Below are positions 36,701 through 43,409 of a stretch of DNA of 64,000 bases, piece after piece. Origin of the DNA: Eutreptiella sp. 'Long Island Sound 2002'. Taxonomy: Eukaryota > Euglenozoa > Euglenophyceae > Eutreptiales > Eutreptiaceae. Within the stretch, counting starts at the first letter, position 1. Each line of letters opens with the position of its first letter. The stretch covers positions 42,616,354 to 42,680,353 of the forward strand of contig OZ038383.1 in the NCBI GenBank assembly GCA_964036045.1, written 5' to 3'. Both the position numbers and the translations under genes were made by a program. The notes under the pieces were generated by a model, which was not told the origin of the DNA, made no database searches, and saw only the letters and a program-made list of their open reading frames with translations.

Positions 36701-37682
36701 AACATTGGAAAACTCGGGATAGAGTGCTCCACCACTTGGAGCCCGGGGGGACCCCTCATACCCTGCTGCCAAAACAAATGGTGTTCCCTTGGAAATTTAG
36801 GCAGCACATTTCCTATCATGACCATCCGTGTAATATGAGTTGTGATGAGGTCATTCCTGGTGTAGTCCACTCGTTGTCTACAGGGCCCACAACTCAGAAC
36901 TCCAGTGTTGTTGTACAACCTATATTTCCCATACTTTGCGACACGGTCATCCACTGTGATGGCCTTCAATGTCTTCGGTTTCTTTGTTTGCCCTTAGGCT
37001 TCGTTGGTTTGCATGGTACAGCTGGCGCAGTACTACCTGCAGCATCTGTAGAGGTAGTGGCAGAACTCGTTGCACTCACAGCAACAGAAGTGGCAGTAGT
37101 AGTACTGGTTGCAGTTGCAGACAGAACGGACTTTGACCCAAAAAAGGGGTTTGGATGGGCTTGGCGCACACAGTTCACTAAGAACCCAATCGTCTGCATA
37201 GTCAGGATGCTTCTGTCGAAAGGTACAACAAAGGGTACAACGGTCCGCCTCGCCCACAGACAAGAAATCAACAGTTTCAGCATTCTTGGAGTGGCATATA
37301 CTGCAAGGCATGGTCTGGTCAACAACACACAGGAAGGCAGAAAAGAGGGACAAATGGGTGCCTGTACTATACAGTGGGTGACTGTACAGGACAAAATGGG
37401 GAATCCGGGATTCCCGGACTGGGGGATGGTTGCGCTTGTCACATCCAAACACAGGGCATTGCGTCAACCTGCCAGTCAGAAGCTCTCCAGAATGGGGTGA
37501 AGCACAAACTGCAAGAAAAAAGCTGCATGCACTGGCCCATAGTCAAAAGGCACAGACCTGGAAACAGCATCACAATGATGATGAACAGGAAGTAGATGTT
37601 GGGAAGCTTTTGGAACTGCTCAAACAGCATTTTCCAAAGGAAGAAGTCAAGAGACAAAGGATTCACTCTGTATTTTGCTGTC
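2167..37682 (-). CDS. P4-type ATPase (phospholipid flippase), partial multi-exon gene
   Basis: Joined exons (minus): 37682-37558, 30496-30315, 29743-29560, 12375-12319, 11974-11864, 10288-10101, 9085-8983, 8753-8705, 7164-6986, 6721-6640, 5823-5694, 4218-4085, 2224-2167. All twelve splice phases match and the join gives 527 codons without a stop. Motifs occur in family order: FEQF before TM1, DGETNL in the actuator domain, PISL in TM4, DKTGTLT (phosphorylated Asp), CHT, SPDE, and KRMSV of the nucleotide-binding domain. PISL with DGET places it among P4 flippases rather than ion pumps. Family knowledge: these move aminophospholipids to the cytosolic leaflet, usually with a CDC50 partner. Missing are the N-terminal exon(s) above 37682 and everything after KRMSV (hinge, TM5-10), probably left of the window or unrecognised below 2167. 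No inactivating change is seen in the assembled part. Substrate is unknown. Confidence 0.9.
2225..4084 (-). other. P4-ATPase intron (1.86 kb)
   Basis: Intron between the FNSD and KRMSV exons. It contains G homopolymers near 3028-3042 and 3126-3135 but no ORF or mobile element I recognise. Confidence 0.7.
4085..4218 (-). CDS. P4-ATPase exon: [13 protein letters not shown] segment
   Basis: Codes [20 protein letters not shown] and, further on, [12 protein letters not shown], matching A-L-V-x-x-A-x-x-x-G-F and the L-x-F-N-S-x-R-K-R-M-S-V block, whose second half is in the next exon. Acceptor is gtgtgcag and donor is gacag|gtgctc, phase 0 in and phase 2 out. Confidence 0.92.
4555..4690. repeat. 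GTGTAATTTTTTTTGCGGTAA dispersed repeat, copy 1
   Basis: Three or four imperfect copies of a motif made of a T run followed by TGCGGTAA and a GCGTGTAA-like stretch, within the 4219-5693 flippase intron. The same motif recurs about 600 bp away at 5180-5365, so the two clusters bracket the satellite fragments between them. Confidence 0.7.
4806..4945. repeat. 48-bp tandem repeat, three copies
   Basis: Copies begin at about 4807, 4855 and 4903. Each contains TGGATTGTGAGTCCCTAACC and CGAGGGGCCA with a few substitutions. The 48-bp period is a multiple of three. Confidence 0.85.
5000..5140 (+). repeat. Isolated fragment of the ~84-bp satellite
   Basis: About one and a half units. It carries the landmarks of the large array at 20.5-28.8 kb: GCTACGTCACCCCTGC, GGGGGTCCCCAACTCC, AAAATCAGAAGTGGC and AGGTGGGCACATTG. 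It shows that the satellite also exists as short dispersed pieces. Confidence 0.8.
5180..5365. repeat. GTGTAATTTTTTTTGCGGTAA dispersed repeat, copy 2
   Basis: About six degenerate units of the T-run plus TGCGGTAA motif also seen at 4555-4690, ending just before the coding exon at 5694. The stretch is AT-rich and looks non-coding. Confidence 0.7.
5694..5823 (-). CDS. P4-ATPase exon: LCHT and SPDE motifs
   Basis: Codes [36 protein letters not shown] and TESPDEE. L-x-L-C-H-T and S-P-D-E are hallmark P4 motifs. Acceptor is ctgtgcag and donor is gaagag|gtgctt, phase 2 in and phase 0 out. Confidence 0.94.
5925..6066. repeat. CCTTGC-type low-complexity repeat in intron
   Basis: Imperfect hexamer repeats (CCTTGC, CCATTTG variants) inside the 5824-6639 flippase intron. 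Apparent Leu/Ala/Pro-rich ORFs here come from the hexamer period, not from coding constraint. Confidence 0.8.
6640..6721 (-). CDS. P4-ATPase exon: DDRITNGR segment
   Basis: Codes [20 protein letters not shown] then DRITNGR, matching the family F-x-D-x-R-x-x-x-G-x-W region at the start of the nucleotide-binding domain. The tryptophan is supplied by the next exon. Acceptor is ttgtgcag and donor is ggcag|gtgtgc. Confidence 0.88.
6986..7164 (-). CDS. P4-ATPase exon: phosphorylation site DKTGTLT
   Basis: Codes [20 protein letters not shown] and continues [11 protein letters not shown], then [11 protein letters not shown]. The aspartate of DKTGTLT is the phospho-acceptor of all P-type ATPases, and the preceding L-N-E-E-L-G is typical of P4. 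Acceptor is gctggcag and donor is ccagg|gtatgg, phase 2 in and phase 1 out. Confidence 0.96.
7165..8704 (-). other. P4-ATPase intron (1.54 kb)
   Basis: Lies between the MDYDIEMYY micro-exon and the DKTGTLT exon. No ORF or element recognised. Confidence 0.75.
8705..8753 (-). CDS. P4-ATPase micro-exon: [14 protein letters not shown]
   Basis: A 49-bp exon coding [16 protein letters not shown], matching the D-x-x-M-Y segment between TM4 and the phosphorylation domain. Acceptor is ggtgctcag and donor is acaa|gtatgt. It starts in phase 1 and ends in phase 2. The split lysine codon is completed by the next exon. Confidence 0.9.
8983..9085 (-). CDS. P4-ATPase exon: TM4 with PISL motif
   Basis: Codes [20 protein letters not shown] then RAIQ. 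PISL is the TM4 motif of flippases, replacing the PEGL/PGDL of ion pumps. The acceptor tttctcag is standard. To keep phase and the family spacing to the next exon, the donor must be aag|gcatgt, a GC donor. A good GT donor (gtaagtgcg) lies about 35 bp downstream but is in the wrong phase. Confidence 0.92.
9677..9716. repeat. (TTG)n microsatellite
   Basis: About thirteen TTG/GTT trinucleotides in the 9086-10100 flippase intron. The polycysteine it would encode on the plus strand is spurious. Confidence 0.95.
10101..10288 (-). CDS. P4-ATPase exon: TM3 region
   Basis: Codes [20 protein letters not shown], then a hydrophobic helix ([20 protein letters not shown]) and a short luminal stretch ending WVPNQ. 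Family consensus at this point is T-K-x-M-x-N then K-R-S-x-x-E before TM3. Phase 1 start, phase 0 end at donor aatcag|gtccat. The luminal loop between TM3 and TM4 is short for the family. Confidence 0.93.
10289..11863 (-). other. P4-ATPase intron (1.58 kb)
   Basis: Lies between the NILLRG exon and the TM3 exon. No transposon or second gene recognised. Confidence 0.7.
11864..11974 (-). CDS. P4-ATPase exon: end of actuator domain, NILLRG
   Basis: Codes [20 protein letters not shown] followed by [17 protein letters not shown], matching the conserved N-x-L-L-R-G-x-x-L-x-N-T and V-x-Y-x-G block. The family NT dipeptide is KA here. Acceptor is ccatttag and donor is cgcag|gtctct, both phase 1. Confidence 0.88.
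12319..12375 (-). CDS. P4-ATPase small exon: [13 protein letters not shown] segment
   Basis: A 57-bp exon coding [17 protein letters not shown], matching the family pattern C-E-x-P-N-x-x-L-Y-x-F-x-G. Acceptor is ctgttcag and donor is cgaag|gtgcgt. Both phases are 1 and fit their neighbours. It lies 17 kb from its upstream exon and would be missed without the family pattern. Confidence 0.88.
12820..12990. repeat. GCCGGC/AGCCGG-rich short repeat cluster
   Basis: Clustered, partly palindromic AGCCGGCTAGCC, GCCGGCCAGCC and TTGGCCGCATG elements. They resemble in style, but not in sequence, the GGCGCGCC palindrome block at 59.4-59.6 kb. Confidence 0.55.
14985..15446 (+). pseudogene. Retroelement ORF1-like fragment
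   Basis: Open frame of 153 codons with a plausible protein start ([20 protein letters not shown]) in strongly C-rich DNA. Further fragments at 15513-15782 and 15905-16441 are in other frames. Position 5' of an endonuclease-like segment on the same strand suggests decayed ORF1 (gag-like) of a LINE. I do not recognise the family from sequence alone. The frame is broken by stops, so it is annotated as a pseudogene. Confidence 0.4.
17525..17780 (+). pseudogene. APE-type endonuclease fragment of a LINE
   Basis: A frame starting near 17525 reads [13 protein letters not shown], stop, [30 protein letters not shown] and [12 protein letters not shown]. This matches the LINE endonuclease layout: W-N-x-N-G-L near the start, a helix, then the catalytic Q-E-T-W, then G-R-G. 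The WN is degraded to YC-N, and stops occur every 100-200 bp. It lies 2.5 kb downstream of the ORF1-like fragment on the same strand, opposite to the host gene. No YADD reverse-transcriptase core is recognisable in 17.8-19.1 kb. Confidence 0.5.
18165..19100 (+). pseudogene. Open frame within the decayed LINE, identity unknown
   Basis: A 311-codon open frame in C-rich plus-strand DNA ([19 protein letters not shown] is the most protein-like segment) interrupted by a C homopolymer near 18669. A second frame is also open over 18326-19117, which suggests composition bias rather than coding. It may be the remnant of the LINE RT region. No catalytic motif is visible. Confidence 0.25.
19320..20460. 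other. Unassigned intronic sequence
   Basis: Unique-looking DNA between the LINE remnant and the satellite array, with a G run near 20289. No gene or element recognised. Confidence 0.5.
20470..28830. repeat. ~84-bp satellite array, about 100 units
   Basis: Unit landmarks are GTGGGCGGATTGGCTACGTC, ACCCCTGCCGTCTGG, GGGGTCCCCAACGCTTCAGA and GCGGGGGACAAAATCAG. Spacings measured near 20.5 kb are 83 and 85 bp. Orientation is mostly plus but flips to minus at about 21.61-22.07, 24.09-24.19 and 24.48-25.27 kb. Units near the right end are more alike, including an apparently exact 169-bp duplication. The array lies inside a flippase intron. Because the unit is close to 28 codons and its frames lack stops, long ORFs appear in several frames; none is a gene. 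Confidence 0.97.
28845..29130. repeat. AT-rich palindromic ACTTAGTAAA block
   Basis: Many direct and inverted copies of ACTTAGTAAA/TTTACTAAGT separated by A or T runs, abutting the right edge of the satellite array. Related CTAAGTTTTACC motifs occur at 13.69-13.79 and 14.46-14.56 kb, to the left of the LINE. This may be a MITE-like element or the edge of a larger insertion. Confidence 0.7.
29560..29743 (-). CDS. P4-ATPase exon: actuator domain with DGETN
   Basis: Contains [20 protein letters not shown], then [19 protein letters not shown]. In P4-ATPases the DGET motif replaces the TGES loop of other P-type ATPases and drives dephosphorylation. It starts in phase 0 after acceptor cacaaaag and ends in phase 1 at donor gcag|gtagga. 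The 17.2 kb intron follows. Confidence 0.95.
30315..30496 (-). CDS. P4-ATPase exon: TM2 and start of actuator domain
   Basis: Contains [17 protein letters not shown] (TM2), then the signature [23 protein letters not shown] and SHWEDLQ. Family members have IKDGYEDWKRH-type sequence here. Acceptor gcgcag| gives a phase 1 start that completes the glycine split from the previous exon. The donor ttgcag|gtgcac is phase 0. Confidence 0.93.
31140..31720. repeat. Purine-rich low-complexity stretch
   Basis: Plus strand rich in AGGGGCA/GGGGGAGG words with several G runs. It opens a long minus-strand frame of prolines, leucines and alanines. No family resemblance and no splice-compatible structure were found. 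Confidence 0.6.
32925..33130. repeat. 26-bp tandem repeat, about eight copies
   Basis: Units of AAGCCGGTTCACACAATGGA plus six variable bases, spaced 25-26 bp apart from 32926. They lie just downstream (in minus-strand terms) of the decayed ORF group at 33.3-34.4 kb. Confidence 0.9.
33352..34361 (-). pseudogene. Decayed transposon-like ORF group
   Basis: Consecutive minus-strand fragments in shifting frames: [19 protein letters not shown] (C-x2-C...H zinc-finger-like), [36 protein letters not shown], and a lysine-rich then acidic/serine tail ([22 protein letters not shown]). The order of zinc finger, body and charged tail fits a DNA transposase, perhaps hAT-like. No catalytic motif is clear and frameshifts are frequent. 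Confidence 0.35.
35616..36354 (-). pseudogene. Degenerate hAT-like transposase body
   Basis: Minus-strand fragments in different frames, including [20 protein letters not shown] and [16 protein letters not shown], downstream of the zinc-finger ORF at 36577-36969. Position and helix-rich style fit the middle of a hAT transposase, but the resemblance is weak. Stops and frameshifts show it is inactive. Confidence 0.3.
36577..36969 (-). CDS. ORF with CGGBP1/hAT-type zinc finger
   Basis: A 130-codon open frame. Residues 5-50 contain [18 protein letters not shown], then [19 protein letters not shown], a C-x2-C...H arrangement like the N-terminal DNA-binding finger of hAT transposases and CGGBP1. 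After that the sequence loses family character. It sits inside a flippase intron on the same strand and is most likely the 5' part of a dead hAT element rather than a host gene. Confidence 0.5.
   Translation of the reverse strand: MKAITVDDRVAKYGKYRLYNNTGVLSCGPCRQRVDYTRNDLITTHITRMVMIGNVLPKFPREHHLFWQQGMRGPPGLQVVEHSIPSFPMLRTSPMLCYFPMVEHGLPLHPLTPKHATFGMLQLGPKFCLA
37033..37467 (-). pseudogene. Cysteine-rich ORF upstream of the hAT zinc finger
   Basis: Contains [20 protein letters not shown] followed by [20 protein letters not shown], a plausible four-cysteine zinc-binding module, then SKPLFWVKV. It lies directly upstream of the zinc-finger ORF on the same strand and may be the N-terminus of the same decayed element. 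An overlapping frame (36966-37448) is threonine/alanine-rich and likely spurious. Function not recognised. Confidence 0.3.
37558..37682 (-). CDS. P4-ATPase exon: N-terminal region and TM1
   Basis: Translates to [17 protein letters not shown], then [19 protein letters not shown]. This is the flippase pattern T-A/S-K-Y, F-E-Q-F, N-x-Y-F-L leading into TM1. The acceptor is gtgctcag on the minus strand and the donor is ccag|gtctgt. It begins with one base of a split codon and ends in phase 1, which fits the next exon. At least one upstream exon must exist and was not found. Confidence 0.85.
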
Positions 37683-40420
37683 CTGAGCACGACGTGTGCA
37701 AATAGAGATGAAACACACAAAGGTACATGAGGCATACCAAGGGACATGAGGCATACACAGGTACATCAGGCATAAGGAGGTACATGAGGCATACAAAAGT
37801 ATAGGAAGCATTTAAAGGTTCATGGAAGGACTTTCTTCAGATGAATAAACACTTTTGTGGGCTGTTGGTGAGTATCTGCCTTGTCTTTGTTTTACCTGTT
37901 GTGTTAATTGGCAAAAAAAAAGCCCCAGCACCATCAGCTTGTTTTCGGAACACAGCCTTATACCCAATAACAATTTGATGACAAAATCACTAGTGATTGC
38001 ATACCAGCATACAATGATGCTACAGCACTCGCTGTAGTGCGGATCTCCCTGTCTTTGCAGTGGGGTGGCAGGGGACAACTCAGTTTGTTGTGGAGCTCGC
38101 CGGAGTGTGGCAGCAGAAGGAGCTAAGACCTCTCAGGAGCCAGCACATTACACGAGGGGAAGCGTGTTCTGAGCCCCCTGCCACCGGGATCTTTCACTTG
38201 GACCTGCCTGGGCTGGCAAGGAAAGACGCCATGCTCCCAGGCAACCCAGTGTGGGTGCAAATCCTGCAGACCCACCACCAACACCATGCATGGGGCCTGG
38301 AACCATAAATTCCACAAAACAAGGGGGCCTGGACAGATGTCCATGTGGCATATTGTGGTGCCCACATTGCCCAAAACCTGCCTGGCGAGAACCTCCCTTG
38401 ATGGAGGGTGACGTTAGCCTCCATCCCCGGCCTGTGTCGCAACCTTCTGGCGTCCACTGCAGACCCACATCTGTGCTTCACTGGCTGCTCTGCGCCTCCC
38501 AAGCCTGCCCTTGCTGTTGCATGCTTGCTGACTGTCGGCTGTGGCACACGTGGATGTGTGAGCAACACGCCAGGCCCCAGTGTGTGGCATGCACCTTGGT
38601 GGGGTGGGGTCAGCACTGCTGCTCGAGGGATGCCAGACATCCACAGGCGAAACTCATGAGGTTCACAACAGTGCAACGCCGTCTGGCTGGCCGCAGAACA
38701 CCAGGACACACAGGCAGCCAAGAGGAGGTGGCAGGGGAACCCCTCACGGCAGGCCCCAGCAGGCGGGGGTATTCTGACCCACACCAGAGGAAGGAAGGTG
38801 AGGGTCCAGGTCCAGGGATCTGGGTCTTCTGGTGGCCCTGTTGCCAGACTCAGAATGGCCGCTAGTATGAGGACTGACCCCTATTGACCCCCTTGTTATT
38901 ACGGTTTCCCCATACTTTTTGGCACACATGTGCGCACACACACTCTTTTTCCTTTCGCCCACCCGGGTGTGCCCCAACTTCTTGACACTTGGACGTCCAC
39001 TGCATTTCGGGTGAAGTTCTGCCCAAATCGCAATGCTGCAACCCCCCCCCCCAGCATACCTCCAGGCATCAGCCGGGCGTGTCCCCAGGTAGAGGGGCAT
39101 GGGTGGGGTCCCCACCGTGGGACACCCAGACACAGAGCAGTGTGGGGTGTAGAGGTTGTGTGTGTTGTGGCTCACCCCTGGCAGCCCCTCACACCTCTGC
39201 GAGAGCAGGGTGTGAGGACGGGGCCACACAACCAGCACCTAATGATGTCACAGGAGAAGGCAAGCCCTGTTTCTCCAGGTGTGCGGCCCTATCCCCATGA
39301 TCAGAGGTGCACTTTGACCCTTGGGGGTCCTCAGACTCGCCATGTAGCAACACTCTCTCACAGTGCTTGCTTGCTGACATCGGGTGCACTCCGACCTATA
39401 GGAGTCACAGAACTCGCTGTAGTGCAGCTCTCATAAGTTGCACACTTCCCATGGAAGTCGTCAGACTCGCCATGCGGTGTCTCTCCCTAACAGTACTACT
39501 TTGCTGACACCGGGTGCAATCTGAACGATGGAAGTCATGGGGCTTGCTGTAGCACAGCCTGAGGTGCACACGTTCCTTGGGAGTGATCAGACTTGCCATG
39601 CAGTGTCTCTCCTTCACTCCGTGCGGTGTGTGTGAAAAACCATGTTTGAGGACCACCATAACCTGCAGGGCTGCAGGTGTGAAGAGTGTGGTTGAGGGCA
39701 GTAAAAGGCAGCTTAGGGTTGGAGAGGGTTGTGAGGTGAGTGGTTGCGTGGGCTGTGGAACGCTGCGAAAGGTTGGTGAGGGTGCTGTTCATGATTGGTG
39801 ATGCTGTAGACAGTTGGTGAGGGTTTTGTGGAATGGTGGCAGGTTGCAAAGGCTGATAGAGGGCTGTGGAGTGTTTCTGGAAGCTTCTGGCGGTGTGAGT
39901 ATTGTAATTGAGGGTTGCGGAGGTGTGGAGAAGGTTGTGGACAGTCCAATAGCAATTTCATTCACACATGGTGCGCAGGAGTACTAAGCTGAGCCCTGCT
40001 GTGCCCTACCCCTCAACCTGATTTTGTTGTCACAGAAGTGATTGCATTGCCATTCCAAGCCACTAGCCAAAACCCGGGGGCCTGTGTCTTCATAAGGCTT
40101 GTGCCAGCATTTCCACCACTGCAGAATGCACAAGCGCAAATCAAATTAGGACAGACTGCGGTCTGGTTCAGCCCCCAGCCATAAGGGCGGGGAAATGTAA
40201 ACCTCGGAACCACAATCTCGCCCCACAATATATCACACATCACACATATCCTGTGTCCCAAGCAGTACAAACTCTCAAAACTCCTGGTCCCAAAATGCGC
40301 TCACGTGCCTGCCTTGTGTGACAGAAAATCTGAACCAATCGCTGCCCAAAATGATACCACTTCCCGCAGGGCGTTGCCCAGATTTTGAGAGAAGTGTCCC
40401 GCGGCTTTGACCGAGGCCAG
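37683..40420. other. No recognised gene; should hold the 5' part of the flippase gene
   Basis: The first coding exon(s) and promoter of the minus-strand flippase should lie upstream of 37682, but I could not identify them. The stretch contains short repeated phrases (GTACATGAGGCATAC at 37720-37800) and the 39.3-39.6 kb tandem repeat. Confidence 0.4.
39331..39620. repeat. ~128-bp tandem repeat, just over two copies
   Basis: TCAGACTCGCCATG recurs at 39331, 39461 and 39587 (spacings 130 and 126 bp) with a shared downstream word GCTGACACCGGGTGCA. Copies are diverged by many substitutions, so the duplication is old. Confidence 0.85.
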
Positions 40421-40421
40421 A

Positions 40422-40820
40422 CTACAACCCCGCAACATGCATTATGGTTCGTTTGGAGGGTGTCTTTACCTGCTGCTTCAAAGGATTTCGCCCTTTCCAC
40501 AACCACAACAGGCGTGTTGAAGCTTTCTTGGGGGCTGTTTGTGTCAAATATTCAGATTCTTTCCAGAAACCGATCAAGACGGAACCCACTTGAGCGGACC
40601 AATGTACCAAGGACACATGGGTCAGTCCACCTCTCCATCCTCGTTGTGAGGTATTTCCAGAGCTGCCTTTTTCGCCACAGGCCTCTTCTTGAGACTCCTT
40701 AACACTCACGGTACCCCACTGATGGCTCCGCACCTCCAGCTTAGCATACTTTACCACCAACAGGCCCCGTTGATGACCAACCTGGGGGGCACAGAGCATC
40801 CGTAGGACGTAATGGCACAT
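40422..40820 (-). CDS. Uncharacterised ORF, possible exon
   Basis: The segment LEVRSHQWGTVSVKESQEEA to WRGGLTHVSL is flanked by a plausible acceptor (gctaag) and donor (ttg|gtacat), suggesting an exon of about 140 bp at 40.6-40.75 kb. No family recognised. It lies downstream of the two better-supported exons at 43.2-45.5 kb on the same strand and could belong to that gene. Confidence 0.25.
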   Translation of the reverse strand: MCHYVLRMLCAPQVGHQRGLLVVKYAKLEVRSHQWGTVSVKESQEEACGEKGSSGNTSQRGWRGGLTHVSLVHWSAQVGSVLIGFWKESEYLTQTAPKKASTRLLWLWKGRNPLKQQVKTPSKRTIMHVAGL

Positions 40821-41548
40821 GAGAAACTACAACAAACAGCTAACAGGTTGGGATTCCGACAGAAAAGAAAACTTGCTGCAATTCAACCTGGGACTTGGCC
40901 CTTCGGGACCTAGCAAGGAACTATTCAGTGGCACCAAAGAAAGCATGGTTTCCAACGAAAGGACACTATATGAGCTTAAGCAAAATGGTGGGCGAGCTCT
41001 CTGATGTATTACTGACACAGGTGGTGTCTGCAAAGCACCTGTTGCACAGTTCAATGCAAGAGATGTTGGCTTGTTGTTTCCAGAACAGCTGGTGATACGG
41101 AAACGCAGATGGCGCTTGCCTGATGCTTCTGCCTGCAACAGAGCCACCCCCTGTCAAGGGATGCCACATGCTATCCCCTGATTACATTGGTCGACTGGAT
41201 GCACCATGCATTCAGATATCCTGCTGAGCAGGCCCGTTTGTATGTCCCTGGGGACCAACCCATCCCCCCCAAACCCCCACATCACAGGCAGGGCTGCTGC
41301 CGTTAAAAAACAACAACAATGGCTTTCATGCCCCCAGAACCACCATCAGTCAGCACCGGACTGTACCCATCAGCCACAAAGTACCCCCCCCCGCCCCTTG
41401 TCGTTCCCCACCCCAGGGAAGACGGTCCCCCACCACCCCCTGGGGGACGGTCACCAAGTGACGGTCCCCCACCACCCCTTGGGGGACCGCACTACCACCG
41501 TACACACACATTTGCAGGCACAGAAATTGCAGCATAAAACGAAAGAAT

Positions 41549-41893
41549 TCAGCATAAGATACGTTCAAAGGGCTGCCAATGTACGGAGACCTCCTCCTTG
41601 ACCGGCTCGGTGTAAAATTTCTTGGTCCTGCTCCACTTCACCTTGAACTCTTGCACATGCTCTCCACTTTCCACTGGAATGCTTTGGGCAGCACTCTTGA
41701 ATGTTGGTTTTGCCTTCTTGGTAGAAGGCTTGGCAGGCGCAAGCAGATTTTTGGGAACCCATTTCCCTTCAGGAATGTCCCTTGTAAAATACAACTTGTT
41801 CCCAAAACTGTGTCCCATACCCCATACACCACGGGCACTCTTCACCCACACAACCTCTGTGTCAGAATTTAGGTCACTATCATCATCCGTCAC
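41549..41893 (-). CDS. Uncharacterised lysine-rich ORF, possible exon
   Basis: Begins with an acidic stretch (DDDSDLNSDTEVV), then WVKSARGVWGMGHSFGNKLY, FTRDIPEGKWVPKN and a lysine-rich tail with KKAKPTFKSA. It reads like real protein but has no recognised domain. A GT donor candidate lies after FYTEPVKEE. Same strand as the exons at 43.2-45.5 kb, so it may be a further exon of that gene. Splice phase to them was not resolved. Confidence 0.35.
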   Translation of the reverse strand: MTDDDSDLNSDTEVVWVKSARGVWGMGHSFGNKLYFTRDIPEGKWVPKNLLAPAKPSTKKAKPTFKSAAQSIPVESGEHVQEFKVKWSRTKKFYTEPVKEEVSVHWQPFERILC

Positions 41894-43219
41894 ATTTGTC
41901 CGGTCCCAGGGGGAAACATGGTTGTGCTATCAAGTTCCATTTCAGCGAAAGTAAGCAAAATGTCCCGCCATGAGTGCAAGGGATACAAGTGGCAGTGCCC
42001 CACAACACAGTCACCCACACAACAACACACTGAGCCGCAACGAAAAATTTTGGGTTGACCAAGTGATGGTCCCCCACCCCCCCCCTGGGGAACAACAAGG
42101 GGTGGGGAACGACAAGGGGGGGGGGGGTACCCTTGGTTATCCTGTGTTATTCTCAACGCCTGTCTTGAAGAACGATACGGTTCCTTACGTAAACCCCCCA
42201 CAAACCAACCCATGTGCAATGCGTCTGGAAGTTCCAGACACACTCTGTTGACGGGCCAAAACTGCAACCTTGAAGGTGCTTTGACCATCACGTCATGTAC
42301 CATTGGGCAACTGGGTAAAGACTCAGGTGAGGGCTATTGCATATCTCTCGGGGATACCGAGAAACACGCCAACATGGAGCGTATCTGAGGTCGGGGACAC
42401 GGTCATGCCCACGGGGTGTCCTGTAAAGGGAGGGGGGGGGTATGTGGGGTATATTCGAAAAGCCCTTGAAACTGGCTTTGGAACACCCTAGGTCTGTATG
42501 CTGAGCTGGCGATATGATGGAGAAATTCGTCCATTGTACACGGTGCATGTTTGCCTGCTGCCCCCTTTGTCAACAGTCACCTGCCATGTCGACGTAAAAA
42601 TTCTCCCAACATGCCGCCCCTGACGTACTACAGAAGCCTTTGGTTCGAAAAAGGGCACATTCTTGAGGTGAAGGGCACGTTCTAGACGTGAAGACTGGGT
42701 TCGGGTGATTCGGGACAGTCCTGACAGGACAAAGAAAGTTCGCTACGTCCGCTCCCAGTCGCCCTCCTGCAAACACCCTGAGCACTAAATCTTGTCCGCC
42801 ACTGAAATCACCACTTTTTGGGCCAAAATTTTGGATCGGAATTGCTGTCCACAGCCGTAGGCTTCAGGATTCACAGAAGCTTAAGAAACATGTACCTGCA
42901 AATAAACATGGTGATATGTGCCCCAGTGGGGCCCCTGCACAGGCAAACAATGATGATCTCTCTGAAGAATGGTTGTCCAGCTGTGCAGTGCATATTGTGT
43001 CGCACTCGGCCATGGTGGCCCAACAATTGAGACAGGACATCCCCCAACCCCAGCTACCCAATGGCTCTTTTAAAGGCCCCGTTTGTGCATATTGCAAAAA
43101 GGGCACACACAAACCCCCACACACACACCCGCTGTCAATATTTCGACACAAAGGAAAACTTCAAAAAAAAGGGCATCCGAGTTGGAATGAAATGCCATCC
43201 CAAGAGATATGAGGGGTAC

Positions 43220-43405
43220 CTTGTTGTGGTCGGCATCAGTGGTAGCTTTATCGATCTTTGGCTTCTTCTTCTTCTTCTTCTTCTTCTTGTTCTGCAGTGG
43301 ACTGACGGGCTCTGCAGGTCTTGCCCGATCAGGTCCAGGGGCCTGCAGAACGATTCGCACAGATCCACTATTGTTGAGCCAAACCCCATAGGCTGACCCA
43401 TGACC
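43220..43405 (-). CDS. Exon of unknown gene: poly-lysine segment
   Basis: A 186-bp exon, phase 0 at both ends, between acceptor tcggtgcag and donor acaag|gtaccc. Codes GHGSAYGVWLNNSGSVRIVL, then a run of nine lysines from an AAG microsatellite, then KIDKATTDADHNK. It joins in frame to the exon ending at 44790. The basic run suggests nuclear or nucleic-acid association, but that is inference. Confidence 0.45.
43263..43296. repeat. (CTT)n microsatellite inside an exon
   Basis: About ten CTT units. Read on the minus strand in frame they form the poly-lysine run of the exon at 43220-43405. Confidence 0.9.
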
Positions 43406-43409
43406 CTGC

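Larger units (their letters stand above)
30497..37557 (-). other. 7.1 kb P4-ATPase intron with decayed transposons
   Basis: Phase 1 intron between the TM1 and TM2 exons. Its contents are listed separately: zinc-finger ORFs (36.6-37.5 kb), degenerate hAT-like ORFs (35.6-36.3 kb), a decayed ORF group (33.3-34.4 kb), a 26-bp tandem repeat (32.9-33.1 kb), and purine-rich low-complexity DNA (31.1-31.7 kb). Confidence 0.8.
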
